Below are positions 44,246-52,928 of a DNA stretch of 64,000 nucleotides, piece by piece (the first letter of the stretch is position 1; every line of letters begins with the position of its first letter). The stretch covers positions 1-64,000 of the forward strand of contig JAEWJB010000188.1 of the NCBI GenBank assembly GCA_023386795.1. The letters are read 5' to 3'. The notes under the pieces were generated by a model. The model was not told where the DNA came from. It made no database searches and saw nothing but the letters and a program-made list of their open reading frames with translations. A program made the translations under genes and the position numbers. Source of the DNA: Pseudomonadota bacterium (GTDB lineage Bacteria; Pseudomonadota; Gammaproteobacteria; Xanthomonadales; Xanthomonadaceae).

Positions 44246-44321
44246 CCCATTGGCCAGCGCCTTCCCGGTTTTTCCCTTGCCGCGCCATCGCGGCGCCCGA
44301 CCCGCGAGTACCCCACCTCCC

Positions 44322-45356
44322 ATGAGCACACCCGTCCGCCTCGGGGCGACGAAGACCCAGGTCCCTCTCCGCACCATCGTCTGTTTCGGCGAAGCGTTGA
44401 TCGATTTCTTCGCCCAGCCAGTAGCCACCCCGGCCAGCCCGCGCACTTTTGTCCAGCATGCGGGCGGCGCACCGGCCAACGTCGCCGTCGCCGTGGCCCG
44501 GCTCGGTGCCCCGGCGCAGTTCGTCGGCGCGCTGGGCGCCGACATGTTCGGCGATTTCCTGCTGGAAAGCCTGCGCGCCACCGGCGTGCGCACCGACCAC
44601 GTGGTGCGTACCGATGCCGCGCGTACCGCGCTCGCGTTCGTCGCCATCGACCACGAAGGCGAGCGCAGCTTCAGTTTCTACCGCCCGCCGGCTGCGGACC
44701 TGCTGTTCCGGGCGGCCGACTTCGACGCCGACTGCTTTGCGGGGGCGGGCGCGTTCCATGTCTGCTCCAACAGCCTGACCGGTGAGCCGTCGGCCAGCGC
44801 GACCTTGCAGGGCATGCAGCGGGCGCGCGATGCCGGTGTGCTGGTGAGCATGGACCTCAACCTGCGTCCGATGCTGTGGCCGCAGGACGTCGATCCACGT
44901 CCGCTGCTGTGGCAGGCGCTGATGCAGGCCGATGTGGTCAAGCTGGCGCGCAATGAACTCGAATACCTCGCCGCAGACGGGGACGAGGACGCGGTGCTCG
45001 CGCGCCTGCTGCAGGGCGCCGCCCGCTGGGTGGTGGTCACCGACGGCCCTCGGCCGATCCGCTGGCATGCCAGGGAAGGGAAGGGCGAGTTGCCCAGTCC
45101 GCGGGTCACGGCAATCGACACGACCGCCGCGGGCGACGCCTTCGTCGGCGGTCTCCTGTTCCACCTGGTCCAGGCCGGCATCGATGCCGGCCAACTGGCC
45201 GGATTCGTGCGGGACCGCGTAGCGGTCGAAGGCGCGCTGCGTTTCGCCGCATCGGTCGGCGCCATCGCGGTGACCCGCCAAGGCGCGTTCGCGGCCATGC
45301 CCGGCTTCGAGGACGTACAGCAACTGCTCAAGGAGCACTACCCAGATGTCGCCTGA
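44322..45356 (+). CDS. PfkB-family sugar kinase (fructokinase-like)
   Basis: This 344-aa kinase begins RTIVCFGEALIDFFAQ. The first PfkB signature is GGAPANVAVAVARLG, and the second near the C-terminus is AIDTTAAGDAFVGGL, with the ATP/anion hole. The N-terminal GEALIDF and PANV elements match fructokinases. Next to the AGE-family isomerase it would phosphorylate fructose made from mannose. The ATG at 44322 is 76 bases after the lacI stop; the stop overlaps the isomerase start by 11 bases. Substrate specificity is inferred. Confidence 0.9.
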   Translation: MSTPVRLGATKTQVPLRTIVCFGEALIDFFAQPVATPASPRTFVQHAGGAPANVAVAVARLGAPAQFVGALGADMFGDFLLESLRATGVRTDHVVRTDAARTALAFVAIDHEGERSFSFYRPPAADLLFRAADFDADCFAGAGAFHVCSNSLTGEPSASATLQGMQRARDAGVLVSMDLNLRPMLWPQDVDPRPLLWQALMQADVVKLARNELEYLAADGDEDAVLARLLQGAARWVVVTDGPRPIRWHAREGKGELPSPRVTAIDTTAAGDAFVGGLLFHLVQAGIDAGQLAGFVRDRVAVEGALRFAASVGAIAVTRQGAFAAMPGFEDVQQLLKEHYPDVA

Positions 45357-46593
45357 AAACCTGCCCGATTTCCGCTCACCCGTCTTCCTGCGCGAGCATA
45401 TCGCCGACACGATGGCGTTCTACCACCCGCGCTGCATCGACCCGGACGGCGGCTTCTTCCATTACTTCAAGGATGACGGCACGGTCTACGACCGCAGCCA
45501 TCGCCACCTGGTCAGCAGTACGCGCTTCGTCTTCAACTATGTCATGGCGGCACGCGAGTTCGCGGCCGACACCTCGTTGCGCGACGAGTACCTCGCCGCG
45601 GCGCGCCACGGGCTCGATTATCTGCGCCGGGCGCATCGCAACCCGCGCACCGGCGGCTATGCCTGGACGCTGCGGGATGGGCAGGTGGAGGACGCCACCA
45701 ACCACTGCTACGGCGTGGCCTTCGTCCTGCTGGCGTATTCGTGCGGACTCAAGGCCGGCTTCGAGGAAGCACGGGGCTGGATGGACGAGACCTGGGCACT
45801 GCTCGAAGCGCACTACTGGGAGCCGCAGCACGGTCTGTACCGTGACGAGGCCGACGCCGACTGGAACTTCAGCGGCTACCGGGGCCAGAACGCCAACATG
45901 CACATGTGCGAAGCCATGCTGGCCGCCTTCGAGGCCAGTGGCGAGCGCCGCTATCTCGACCGTGCCCTGGCACTGGCCGACGCAATGACAAGGCGCAAGG
46001 CGGCACAGGCCGGCGGGCTGGTCTGGGAACACTACGATGCCGACTGGAACATCGACTGGACCTACCACCTGGACGACCCCAAGCACCTGTTCCGCCCCTG
46101 GGGCTTCCAGCCGGGCCACCAGACCGAATGGGCCAAGCTGCTGTTGATCCTGGACCGCCATGTCGATGCCGACTGGCTGGTGCCCACCGCGCGCCGGTTG
46201 TTCGATGTCGCGTTGGAGAATTCCTGGGACAGCGAACACGGCGGCATGGCCTACGGTTTCGCGTATGAAGGCCTGCGCCATGCGGGCAGCGGCGATGCCC
46301 GCGTCGAAGGCGCGGCCTACGTCTGCGACGACGACAAGTACTTCTGGGTGCAGGCCGAATCACTGGCCGCCGCGGCACTGCTCGCGCATCGCACGGGCGA
46401 TGCGGCCTACTGGGGCTGGTACGAGCGGCTCTGGGAGTACGCGTGGCGCCACATGGTGGACCACACCTACGGCGCGTGGTTCCGCATCCTCGACGTGGAA
46501 AACCGCAAGTACGACGACGAGAAGAGCCCGGCCGGCAAGACCGACTACCACACCATGGGCGCATGCCACGAAGTGCTCAACGTCGTGCGTTGA
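45346..46593 (+). CDS. AGE-family mannose/N-acylglucosamine isomerase
   Basis: This 415-aa (alpha/alpha)6-barrel protein of the AGE superfamily contains SHRHLVSSTRFVFNYVMAAR, RGQNANMHMCEAMLAAFEAS and GFQPGHQTEWAKLLLILDRH. The His residues in these stretches and in DYHTMGACHEVL near the C-terminus match the active-site pairs of N-acylglucosamine 2-epimerase and mannose isomerase. With the upstream kinase it would convert mannose to fructose for phosphorylation. Length is normal. It overlaps the kinase gene by 11 bases. Mannose isomerase is preferred over epimerase by context. Confidence 0.88.
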   Translation: MSPENLPDFRSPVFLREHIADTMAFYHPRCIDPDGGFFHYFKDDGTVYDRSHRHLVSSTRFVFNYVMAAREFAADTSLRDEYLAAARHGLDYLRRAHRNPRTGGYAWTLRDGQVEDATNHCYGVAFVLLAYSCGLKAGFEEARGWMDETWALLEAHYWEPQHGLYRDEADADWNFSGYRGQNANMHMCEAMLAAFEASGERRYLDRALALADAMTRRKAAQAGGLVWEHYDADWNIDWTYHLDDPKHLFRPWGFQPGHQTEWAKLLLILDRHVDADWLVPTARRLFDVALENSWDSEHGGMAYGFAYEGLRHAGSGDARVEGAAYVCDDDKYFWVQAESLAAAALLAHRTGDAAYWGWYERLWEYAWRHMVDHTYGAWFRILDVENRKYDDEKSPAGKTDYHTMGACHEVLNVVR

Positions 46594-46622
46594 GCACGTT
46601 ACCTGCCTGGATGGATGATGCC

Positions 46623-49600
46623 ATGACTTCGATGCTTTCCTTCCGGCAGCGCCGGCCTGTCGCCGCTGTTGCCGGCCTGTTCGTGCTGGCGGTGGCAGGA
46701 TGCTCGCCGCGTCCCGATAGCCCGCAGGCATCGACGACGACCGGTGCGCCGTTCTACACCTCGTTCGAGACCGCCGACCCGAAGCCGACGCTGACGCGCG
46801 ATGCGGGTGCTGGAAACCTCGACATGTCGGTGCACGTGTCCGATGGGCCCGACGAGGCGTATGCCGCTCGTCCCCACGTGGGGTTCGCCGGCGTGCGTTC
46901 GCTGGCGTATTCCGGGAAGGTGCAGGAAAGTGGCGGCAGTGCCCGCCGGGTGCTGTTCGACGTCGACATCCCGGTAACGGCCAGCACCGAACTTTCGTAT
47001 GTCGTGTTCCCGGCGTTCGTCGAAGGCGACCTGTCCTATCCCAGCACCTGGGTCGCGATCGACCTGGAGTTCGATGATGGGACGCGCCTGCAGGACCTGG
47101 GCGCCCGCGACCAGCATGGCTTCGTGCTGTCGGCAGCCGGGCAGGGGGCATCGAAGTCGCTGTACACCGGGCAATGGAACCGCAAGCAGTCACGCATCGG
47201 TGAGGTTGCGGCGGGCAAGCGGATCAAGCGGATCGTGCTGGCGTACCAGGCGCCGCCCGCGGCCACGCGCTTCAGCGGCTGGATAGACGATATTCGCGTC
47301 GCCGACGCGCCGGCGGAGGTGGCCACGAAGCGTCCCAGCGAACATGTGCTGACCACGCGCGGCACGAATTCCAGCGGCAGCTTCTCGCGGGGCAACAACA
47401 TTCCGGCCACTGCGATGCCGCATGGCTTCAACTTCTGGGCGCCGGTGACCGATGCCGGCTCGATGAGCTGGTTCTACGAATACGCGCAGGGCAACGACGC
47501 CGCCAACCGCCCGCGCCTGGAAGCGCTGGCCCTCACCCACGAGACCAGCCCGTGGATGGGCGACCGGCAGACTTTCCAGGTCATGCCGTCGCTGGCCCGT
47601 GGCGTACCGCCGGTCAACCGTGCCGAGCGGGCGCTGACCTTCCGGCACGAAAACGAGATCGCGCAGCCGCATCAGTACCGGGTTCGATTCGACAACGGCA
47701 TCGTCGCCGAGATCGCGCCGACCGAACGCGCGGCCATGATGCGATTCACCTTTCCCGGCGATGATGCCAGCCTGGTGTTCGACAACGTCGATGACCGCGG
47801 TGGCCTTTCGCTCTCGCCGGACACCGGCGAACTCACCGGCTACACCGACACCCGCAGCGGACTTTCCAACGGCGCCACGCGCATGTTCGTCTATGCGCGC
47901 TTCGACCGCCCGGTGACTGCCAGCAGCAAGCTGGTCGCCACCGACGGGCCGAAGGGCGCGTCCCCGAGGCGCAACGTGGCCGGCTATTTCCGCTTCGATG
48001 CCGGCAAGGAACGCACCGTCAACATGCGCATGGCGACCTCGCTGGTCAGCGTGGAACAGGCGCGGCGCAACCTGGACCTGGAGATCGGCGAAGGTGATCG
48101 CTTCGAAGACGTGCGCGAGCGCGCGCAGCAGGCCTGGGACAAGAAGCTGGGGGTGATCGAGGTCGAAGGTGCAACGCAGGACCAGCTGACCACGCTGTAC
48201 TCCAACCTGTACCGGCTCTTCCTTTACCCGAACGCGACGCACGAGAACTTCGGCAGCCGCGACGCGCCCGTGTGGCGGCATGCGGTGCAGTCCTCCGCAG
48301 GAAAGGACATCCCGGCCGGCACCACCGTGACGCAGACCGGCGCGCCCATCGCCGATGGCAAGCTCTACGTCAACAATGGCTTCTGGGACACCTACCGCAC
48401 GGTGTGGGCGGCCCAGGCCTTGCTGGCACCGCGCCAGGCGGGCGAGATGATCGATGGCTTCATCCAGCAATACCGCGACAGCGGCTGGGTGCCACGCTGG
48501 TCTTCGCCGGGCTATGCGAACCTGATGACGGGCACGAGTTCGGACGCCGCGTTCGCCGATGCGTTCGTCAAGGGCGTGCCGGGGCTCGATGCGGCCGGCA
48601 TCTACGCGGCAGCGATCAAGAACGCGGCGGTGCTGCCGCCGGACGAGCATGTCGGGCGCAAGGGGATGGCCGTGGCCCCCTTCATCGGCTACACGCCGAG
48701 CTCGGTGGGAGAGGGCGTGTCGTGGGCGCTGGAGGGCTACATCAACGATTTCGGCATCAGCAACATGCTGGCGACGATGGCCCAGGCACCCGCGCCGATC
48801 CTGCCGCGCAAGCGCCTGCGGGAGGAAAGCGAGTACTACCGCTACCGCGCGATGCACTATGTCCACATGTTCGACCCGTCCATCGGATTCTTCCAAGGCC
48901 GCCAGGCGGACGGCACGTGGAAAACGAAGGCCGGCGAGTACGACCCACGCATCTGGGGTCATGAACACGACTACACCGAGACCAACGGCTGGGGCTTTGC
49001 CTTCCTCGTGCCGCAGGACGGGCAGGGACTGGCCGCCCTTTACGGCGGTCGCGAGGGTCTGGCGCACAAGTTGGACGAATACTTCGCCACGCCCGAGACC
49101 GCCGGGTTCCCGGGTTCGTACGGTGGCGTGATCCACGAGATGGTCGAAGCGCGTGATGTGCGCATGGGGCAGTGGGGTTTCTCCAACCAGGTCGCCCACC
49201 ATGTGCCCTGGATGTACCTGTATGCCGGGCAGCCATGGCGCACGCAGGAGATCGTGCGCGAAACGCTGGCACGGATGTATGTCGGTTCGGAAATCGGCCA
49301 GGGATATCCGGGCGACGAGGACAACGGTGAATCGTCAGCGTGGTGGCTGCTTTCGGCCCTGGGCTTCTATCCACTGCAGATGGGCAGCGAGAACCTGGCG
49401 ATCGGCTCGCCGTTGTTTACGCGTGCGACCGTGCACCTGGAGAATGGACGGAGCCTGGTGGTCAGCGCGCCGGACAACAGCGCAGAGAATGTGTACGTAA
49501 GCGGCGTGCTGGTGAATGGCCAGGCGTGGAACAGCACGGTGATTCCGCATCGGCTGCTGGCCGAGGGGGCGAAGATCGAGTTCAAGATGTCGCCGCGTCC

Positions 49601-50087
49601 CGCGACGTGGGGGAGCGATGCCGAGGCGCTGCCTCCTTCGCTGACCGCAGGTGACAAGCGGCCCACCGCGTTGACCGATCTCACCGGGATTGGCCGCGGC
49701 TCTGCCGGCTCGAGCGTGGCGGGTGTGGATTCTGGCGCGTTGTTCGACGACAGTTCGCTCACCGAAGCGGTTTTCCGGGCGGCGGCGCCTGTATCCATCC
49801 GGTGGACGTTCGACACGACTGCGGGCCCACCCGTGCGCTTCTACACGCTGACCTCCGGTGCGACGGGCGGATACCCGACCGCCTGGGTGCTGGAAGGTTC
49901 CGATGACGGCGCAACGTGGAAGACTTTGGATAGGCGTGAGGGCGAGGTCTTCGACTGGGCACGGTATACGCGGCCGTTCCGGCTGGATGCGCCGGCACGT
50001 TACCGGCACTACCGATTGGTGGTTAAAGCCGCGAGTGATCGTCAGGCGTTCTCTTTGGCGGAGATGGAGTTGCTAGGCACACAGTGA
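46623..50087 (+). CDS. GH92 alpha-mannosidase 2 (lipoprotein) with C-terminal discoidin-like domain
   Basis: This 1154-aa protein has a lipobox (VLAVAGC) after a charged start, so it is probably anchored to the outer or inner membrane. The first 250 residues form an extra beta domain (PHVGFAGVRSLAYSGKVQES), followed by the GH92 module: GNNIPATAMPHGFNFWAPVT, FWDTYRTVWAAQALLAPRQA, HHVPWMYLYAGQ and NGESSAWWLLSALGFYPLQM. The last 120 residues look like an F5/8 type C carbohydrate-binding domain (AWVLEGSDDGATWKTL ... FSLAEMELLG). I start at 46623 (GGATGATG upstream); 46611 is possible. It is the last gene of the lacI operon. Confidence 0.92.
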   Translation: MTSMLSFRQRRPVAAVAGLFVLAVAGCSPRPDSPQASTTTGAPFYTSFETADPKPTLTRDAGAGNLDMSVHVSDGPDEAYAARPHVGFAGVRSLAYSGKVQESGGSARRVLFDVDIPVTASTELSYVVFPAFVEGDLSYPSTWVAIDLEFDDGTRLQDLGARDQHGFVLSAAGQGASKSLYTGQWNRKQSRIGEVAAGKRIKRIVLAYQAPPAATRFSGWIDDIRVADAPAEVATKRPSEHVLTTRGTNSSGSFSRGNNIPATAMPHGFNFWAPVTDAGSMSWFYEYAQGNDAANRPRLEALALTHETSPWMGDRQTFQVMPSLARGVPPVNRAERALTFRHENEIAQPHQYRVRFDNGIVAEIAPTERAAMMRFTFPGDDASLVFDNVDDRGGLSLSPDTGELTGYTDTRSGLSNGATRMFVYARFDRPVTASSKLVATDGPKGASPRRNVAGYFRFDAGKERTVNMRMATSLVSVEQARRNLDLEIGEGDRFEDVRERAQQAWDKKLGVIEVEGATQDQLTTLYSNLYRLFLYPNATHENFGSRDAPVWRHAVQSSAGKDIPAGTTVTQTGAPIADGKLYVNNGFWDTYRTVWAAQALLAPRQAGEMIDGFIQQYRDSGWVPRWSSPGYANLMTGTSSDAAFADAFVKGVPGLDAAGIYAAAIKNAAVLPPDEHVGRKGMAVAPFIGYTPSSVGEGVSWALEGYINDFGISNMLATMAQAPAPILPRKRLREESEYYRYRAMHYVHMFDPSIGFFQGRQADGTWKTKAGEYDPRIWGHEHDYTETNGWGFAFLVPQDGQGLAALYGGREGLAHKLDEYFATPETAGFPGSYGGVIHEMVEARDVRMGQWGFSNQVAHHVPWMYLYAGQPWRTQEIVRETLARMYVGSEIGQGYPGDEDNGESSAWWLLSALGFYPLQMGSENLAIGSPLFTRATVHLENGRSLVVSAPDNSAENVYVSGVLVNGQAWNSTVIPHRLLAEGAKIEFKMSPRPATWGSDAEALPPSLTAGDKRPTALTDLTGIGRGSAGSSVAGVDSGALFDDSSLTEAVFRAAAPVSIRWTFDTTAGPPVRFYTLTSGATGGYPTAWVLEGSDDGATWKTLDRREGEVFDWARYTRPFRLDAPARYRHYRLVVKAASDRQAFSLAEMELLGTQ

Positions 50088-50134
50088 CGCGGTGAACAGG
50101 CTTGCCGCGGTTTTGCGGACTGGCGTGCGAAAGC

Positions 50135-50242
50135 ATCCACGTTGCGGTGGAACTCCTCGAGGATGCTGCACTAGTGCGCATGGAAGATGGTGGCCCGGGC
50201 ATTCCGGTGCATGAGTGCGAGCGCGTGTTCGATCGTTCTATC
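50135..50242 (+). pseudogene. Fragment of a sensor histidine kinase HATPase domain (gene remnant)
   Basis: One plus-strand frame encodes VAVELLEDAALVRMEDGGPG followed by IPVHECERVFDRS. This resembles the N-box-to-G1 region of HATPase_c domains (v.D.GPGIPxxexxrvFerF). The frame continues for about 50 codons without further kinase sequence, and nothing precedes it. I interpret it as decayed DNA of a former kinase, not an expressed gene. The rest of 50088-50321 shows nothing. Confidence 0.55.
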
Positions 50243-50321
50243 GGGTATTGGGTAGTGGCGTGGAAGTCAGCTCTTCATCTCTCAGGACGCTGCGCCTGCC
50301 CCGCACCTAATACGTCTGCTT

Positions 50322-50729
50322 TCAGCGTCTTCGCCTGCGCCGGCCATGCTCGCGTGCGAACTGCGCTGGCGCGCAACCGACATGTCGATGGAAGCGGCGG
50401 GTGAAATGGCTCTGGTCGGCAAAACCGATCACCAGCGCGATGTCCGATAACGGCAGATCGGTCTCCACGATCAGGGTTTGCGCACGGCGAATCCGACACT
50501 GCTCGACGAAGGCGATCGGCGGCATTCCGGTGCTGCGCTTGAACAAGCGCGCGAAGTGGAAGCGGCTGACGTTCACCACTGCGGCCAGCCGCCAGCCAGC
50601 CCAAGCGCCGGGCAGTTCGACATGGTTGTCCACGACGCGCCGGTAGACGTCCTGGGCGCAGGCGTTCGGGCACGGCTTGCCGGCTTCCCAGCACGGCGGT
50701 CGGCGGTCGATGTTGTAGGTGTCGGTCAC
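50322..50729 (-). CDS. Short AraC-type helix-turn-helix protein
   Basis: This 135-aa protein begins MTDTYNIDRRPPCWEAGKPC and contains the two AraC helix-turn-helix units: AAVVNVSRFHFARLFKRSTG then RRAQTLIVETDLPLSDIALV and GFADQSHFTRRFHRHVGCAP. It consists of little more than the DNA-binding domain; no sugar-sensing domain is present. It may be a stand-alone regulator or a truncated one. The upstream gap 50730-50826 contains three tandem CAGATC units and no other feature. It lies just left of the phage integration site, and its targets are unknown. Confidence 0.85.
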   Translation of the reverse strand: MTDTYNIDRRPPCWEAGKPCPNACAQDVYRRVVDNHVELPGAWAGWRLAAVVNVSRFHFARLFKRSTGMPPIAFVEQCRIRRAQTLIVETDLPLSDIALVIGFADQSHFTRRFHRHVGCAPAQFAREHGRRRRRR

Positions 50730-50826
50730 GCGGCGATCTCCTTATCGGTGGGTCGCCGGGTGGGTAGGCAAGTCTTGATCCAGATCCAGATCCAGCGCAC
50801 CCGGGCCACAGCTCGGGTCAGACTCG

Positions 50827-50850
50827 ATTTCGCATAATGTATATTATGTT
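50827..50850. other. dif-type XerCD recombination site (left phage junction)
   Basis: The sequence contains CGCATAATGTATATTATG, identical to the core of the gammaproteobacterial dif: XerC arm ...CGCATAA, central TGTATA, XerD arm TTATGTT. The 3' arm continues into phage sequence. Filamentous phages of Xanthomonas integrate here using host XerC/XerD. Confidence 0.92.
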
Positions 50851-50953
50851 CAGAACGTGGACGGCATGGATCATGCAGCGCTTCCGACCCCACCACGGAC
50901 GGAGCTTCTTCTATGCGTGATCGAGCACTGACCGGCCCTTGGGCCGGTTTCTC
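50839..50953. repeat. Left copy of phage-end repeat
   Basis: About 115 bp from the dif core through GGGCCGGTTTCTC, covering the start of the DUF3653-like gene. A diverged copy occurs at 58714-58823, with shared blocks such as GCATGGATCAT, AGCTTCT, TGATCGA and GGGCCGGTTTCTC. Confidence 0.8.
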
Positions 50954-51242
50954 GTTTCAGGGCGGCTACCTGATCACCCCCGAAGGCCGCGCCATCGCGC
51001 CACAGGATCTCGCGTGGCTAGGCCTGACGACAACCCTTGCACGCGAATGGCGGCTGCTCATGGAAGACGACCGCGCCCGGATTCCGCCCAGGCGGCCGGC
51101 CCGCGTGGTCTACCTGCGCGACGAACTACGAATACACCGCAAGGCCAAACAACGGGGTCAGCAGGAGGTGGCAGCCGCTGCCGGCGGCTCACGCCAAGGA
51201 TCATCACCGCCACCGACGCGGAAGCGTTCCCAGCGCGCTTGA
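50913..51242 (+). CDS. DUF3653-like phage protein
   Basis: This 109-aa protein begins MRDRALTGPWAGFSFQGGYL, then ITPEGRAIAPQDLAWLGLTT and LAREWRLLMEDDR. That is the pattern of DUF3653 proteins found at the left end of Xanthomonas inoviruses. The C-terminal 40 residues are basic and low-complexity. In the excised circle it would overlap the 3' end of the repressor gene (see findings). A regulatory role is likely but unproven. Confidence 0.8.
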   Translation: MRDRALTGPWAGFSFQGGYLITPEGRAIAPQDLAWLGLTTTLAREWRLLMEDDRARIPPRRPARVVYLRDELRIHRKAKQRGQQEVAAAAGGSRQGSSPPPTRKRSQRA

Positions 51243-51252
51243 GGCGTTGACC

Positions 51253-51273
51253 GTAGGGGGCAATGCCCCCTAC
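51253..51273. repeat. Inverted repeat between the left-end phage genes
   Basis: GTAGGGGGC-AAT-GCCCCCTAC is a perfect 9-bp stem with a 3-base loop. It is not followed by a T-run on either strand, so a replication or packaging role is as likely as termination. It lies just after the DUF3653-like stop. Confidence 0.6.
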
Positions 51274-51310
51274 ACCCCTACAATGGCGGTTAACGGCCAC
51301 AGGGGGCGAT

Positions 51311-51610
51311 ATGAGCTACAGGCAGCAGAGAGACTATGACGGGCTTTGGTGGCAGATCGCGCTAGGAATTTTCGTAGGCCAGCTCATGACGGCCGTACTC
51401 GGCGGCCTGGGCTTCCTGCTGCTCGGAGGACTGGTGGCAAGCCAGTTCAGCCGCGAGATCCAGATTTCAGGCTCGAACCGCACGACCCACCGTGCAGCAC
51501 CGAACGTACCCGCACATCGCCCATTGAGCGATGACGAACGCTGCATCCAAGGCAAGCGATTCCGCCGCCTCTCGAACGGCTGGCAAGAGATGCCCCACGA
51601 CCCCTGTTGA
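51311..51610 (+). CDS. Small membrane protein of the phage left end (unknown)
   Basis: This 99-aa protein starts at the ATG at 51311 (MSYRQQRDYDGLWWQIALGI). It has one long hydrophobic segment (about 12-42, rich in Gly and Leu) followed by a polar tail with RTTHRAAPNVPAHRPLSD. The layout suits a single-pass inner-membrane protein. No family is recognised. It sits between DUF3653 and the cargo gene. Confidence 0.65.
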   Translation: MSYRQQRDYDGLWWQIALGIFVGQLMTAVLGGLGFLLLGGLVASQFSREIQISGSNRTTHRAAPNVPAHRPLSDDERCIQGKRFRRLSNGWQEMPHDPC

Positions 51611-51713
51611 CGCACTGGCTGCAATCACTGGGGAATTTAAGAGCCGGCTAAACGTTGAATGCAACTGCGCCGACGGATTCAATGAGTTTCATACTACAGC
51701 TTGAGAGACCGCA

Positions 51714-52928
51714 ATGGACTTTGCAACTCACATGGCCAATAGGCTGCAGCAGCTCGGATTCACTTCCAGCCAAGCTGGCAATGATGTCACGGTAAGTTGC
51801 GGCGAGCCCGCAAAACAGCTGAAATTTTCTGTGAGCAACGAGATCGAAGCAGAATTCGCTGCTTACAAAGCGGCCCGCAGCAAGAGTTTCGATATTGCCG
51901 ACAGATCGCTGACACTCAACAACTCTGTCGAGTTTGTGCTGGTGCAGCTGACGACTTACCAAATCTTCGAAAGGCCTACGATAGAATTCACCGACGCCAA
52001 AGGGAACACGGTCACTATCGGTGACGCGTCTAGAGCACACTGCTTCGCCTTCATCGACTGTGAGCAATCAAAAGAACTGATAGGGAGAAGGTTGAGCCGC
52101 TACGCGGAGGGAGTGTCAACTCTTCGATCTCGGCCGATTGAAAGACTAATGCCGAGGCCTTTAACGGCAAAATTTCAGGCCAAGGGACGTCGGACCTCTC
52201 CAACACTCAGGGATGACGCTCTACGTGCGGTTAAGGGCGTCCTGTTCCGAAATGCGATTGACGGCGGAGATTGCTACATTCTTTGGAAGCAGCGTCAGAG
52301 TCGACTAAAGGGGCCACTCGCAGAGGAGAGGGAAAAGCGAGATAGGACCATCCCTCAGGCCACGTATGACGACAACGTCGTGAACTTCTACATGGTTGCC
52401 ATGTCGTCCCCCTTCGCTAGCCAAAGCTATTTAGCCTTCTACCACGTACTTGAGTACCACTTCCTCAAAGTCGCCGAGACACGGCTTCAGACCAGACTTT
52501 CAACGCTGCTAAACAATCCATATTTCCGCGCTGACCCGAGCGGCCTTGATAAAGTGATAGCACTAGTTCGTGGCCAAGAAGCTAGCAAGGATGAAACCGA
52601 GATGCTCAGGAATGTACTGGATCACTACGTAACTGAGGAGAATTTGGTTGCCTTCATCCAGGGCATTGAGACGAGAGTCGGCGAGAAGATCTATTCCAAA
52701 CGTCGCGAGATCTTCGACGAAAATATGCACATAGGTCTACAAGACCATGTAATTCAGAATACCGCAAAGCTGGTCAAACACATCCGCAACGCCATCGTCC
52801 ACTCTAGCGACAGACATAAGAGAGAGATCCGACATGTACCCTTGTCCGAGACAGATGATCTTGTGAGGGAATTTGTACCATTGGTTAGGTTCCTCGCTGA
52901 GCAAGTCATTTTCGGGACGACTAGGTAG
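51714..52928 (+). CDS. Low-GC cargo gene with HEPN-like C-terminus (possible defence/superinfection protein)
   Basis: This 404-aa protein is unrelated to phage structural genes. Its base composition is clearly lower in GC than its neighbours, with many A/T-ending codons. The N-terminal half has no recognised motif (begins MDFATHMANRLQQLGFTSSQ). The C-terminus is all-helical and contains VKHIRNAIVHSSDRHKREIR, with RNAIVH at 358-363 matching the R-x4-H signature of HEPN RNases. HEPN proteins often act in abortive infection. It converges with zot, their stops abutting at 52928/52929. An accessory or defence role is inferred. Confidence 0.8.
   Translation: MDFATHMANRLQQLGFTSSQAGNDVTVSCGEPAKQLKFSVSNEIEAEFAAYKAARSKSFDIADRSLTLNNSVEFVLVQLTTYQIFERPTIEFTDAKGNTVTIGDASRAHCFAFIDCEQSKELIGRRLSRYAEGVSTLRSRPIERLMPRPLTAKFQAKGRRTSPTLRDDALRAVKGVLFRNAIDGGDCYILWKQRQSRLKGPLAEEREKRDRTIPQATYDDNVVNFYMVAMSSPFASQSYLAFYHVLEYHFLKVAETRLQTRLSTLLNNPYFRADPSGLDKVIALVRGQEASKDETEMLRNVLDHYVTEENLVAFIQGIETRVGEKIYSKRREIFDENMHIGLQDHVIQNTAKLVKHIRNAIVHSSDRHKREIRHVPLSETDDLVREFVPLVRFLAEQVIFGTTR

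Noticed and set aside
50102..50404. A 100-codon plus-strand frame read as an intact gene
   Set aside because: Only about 36 codons look like a kinase domain; the rest is unrelated and lacks a clear ribosome site, so it is listed as a remnant.
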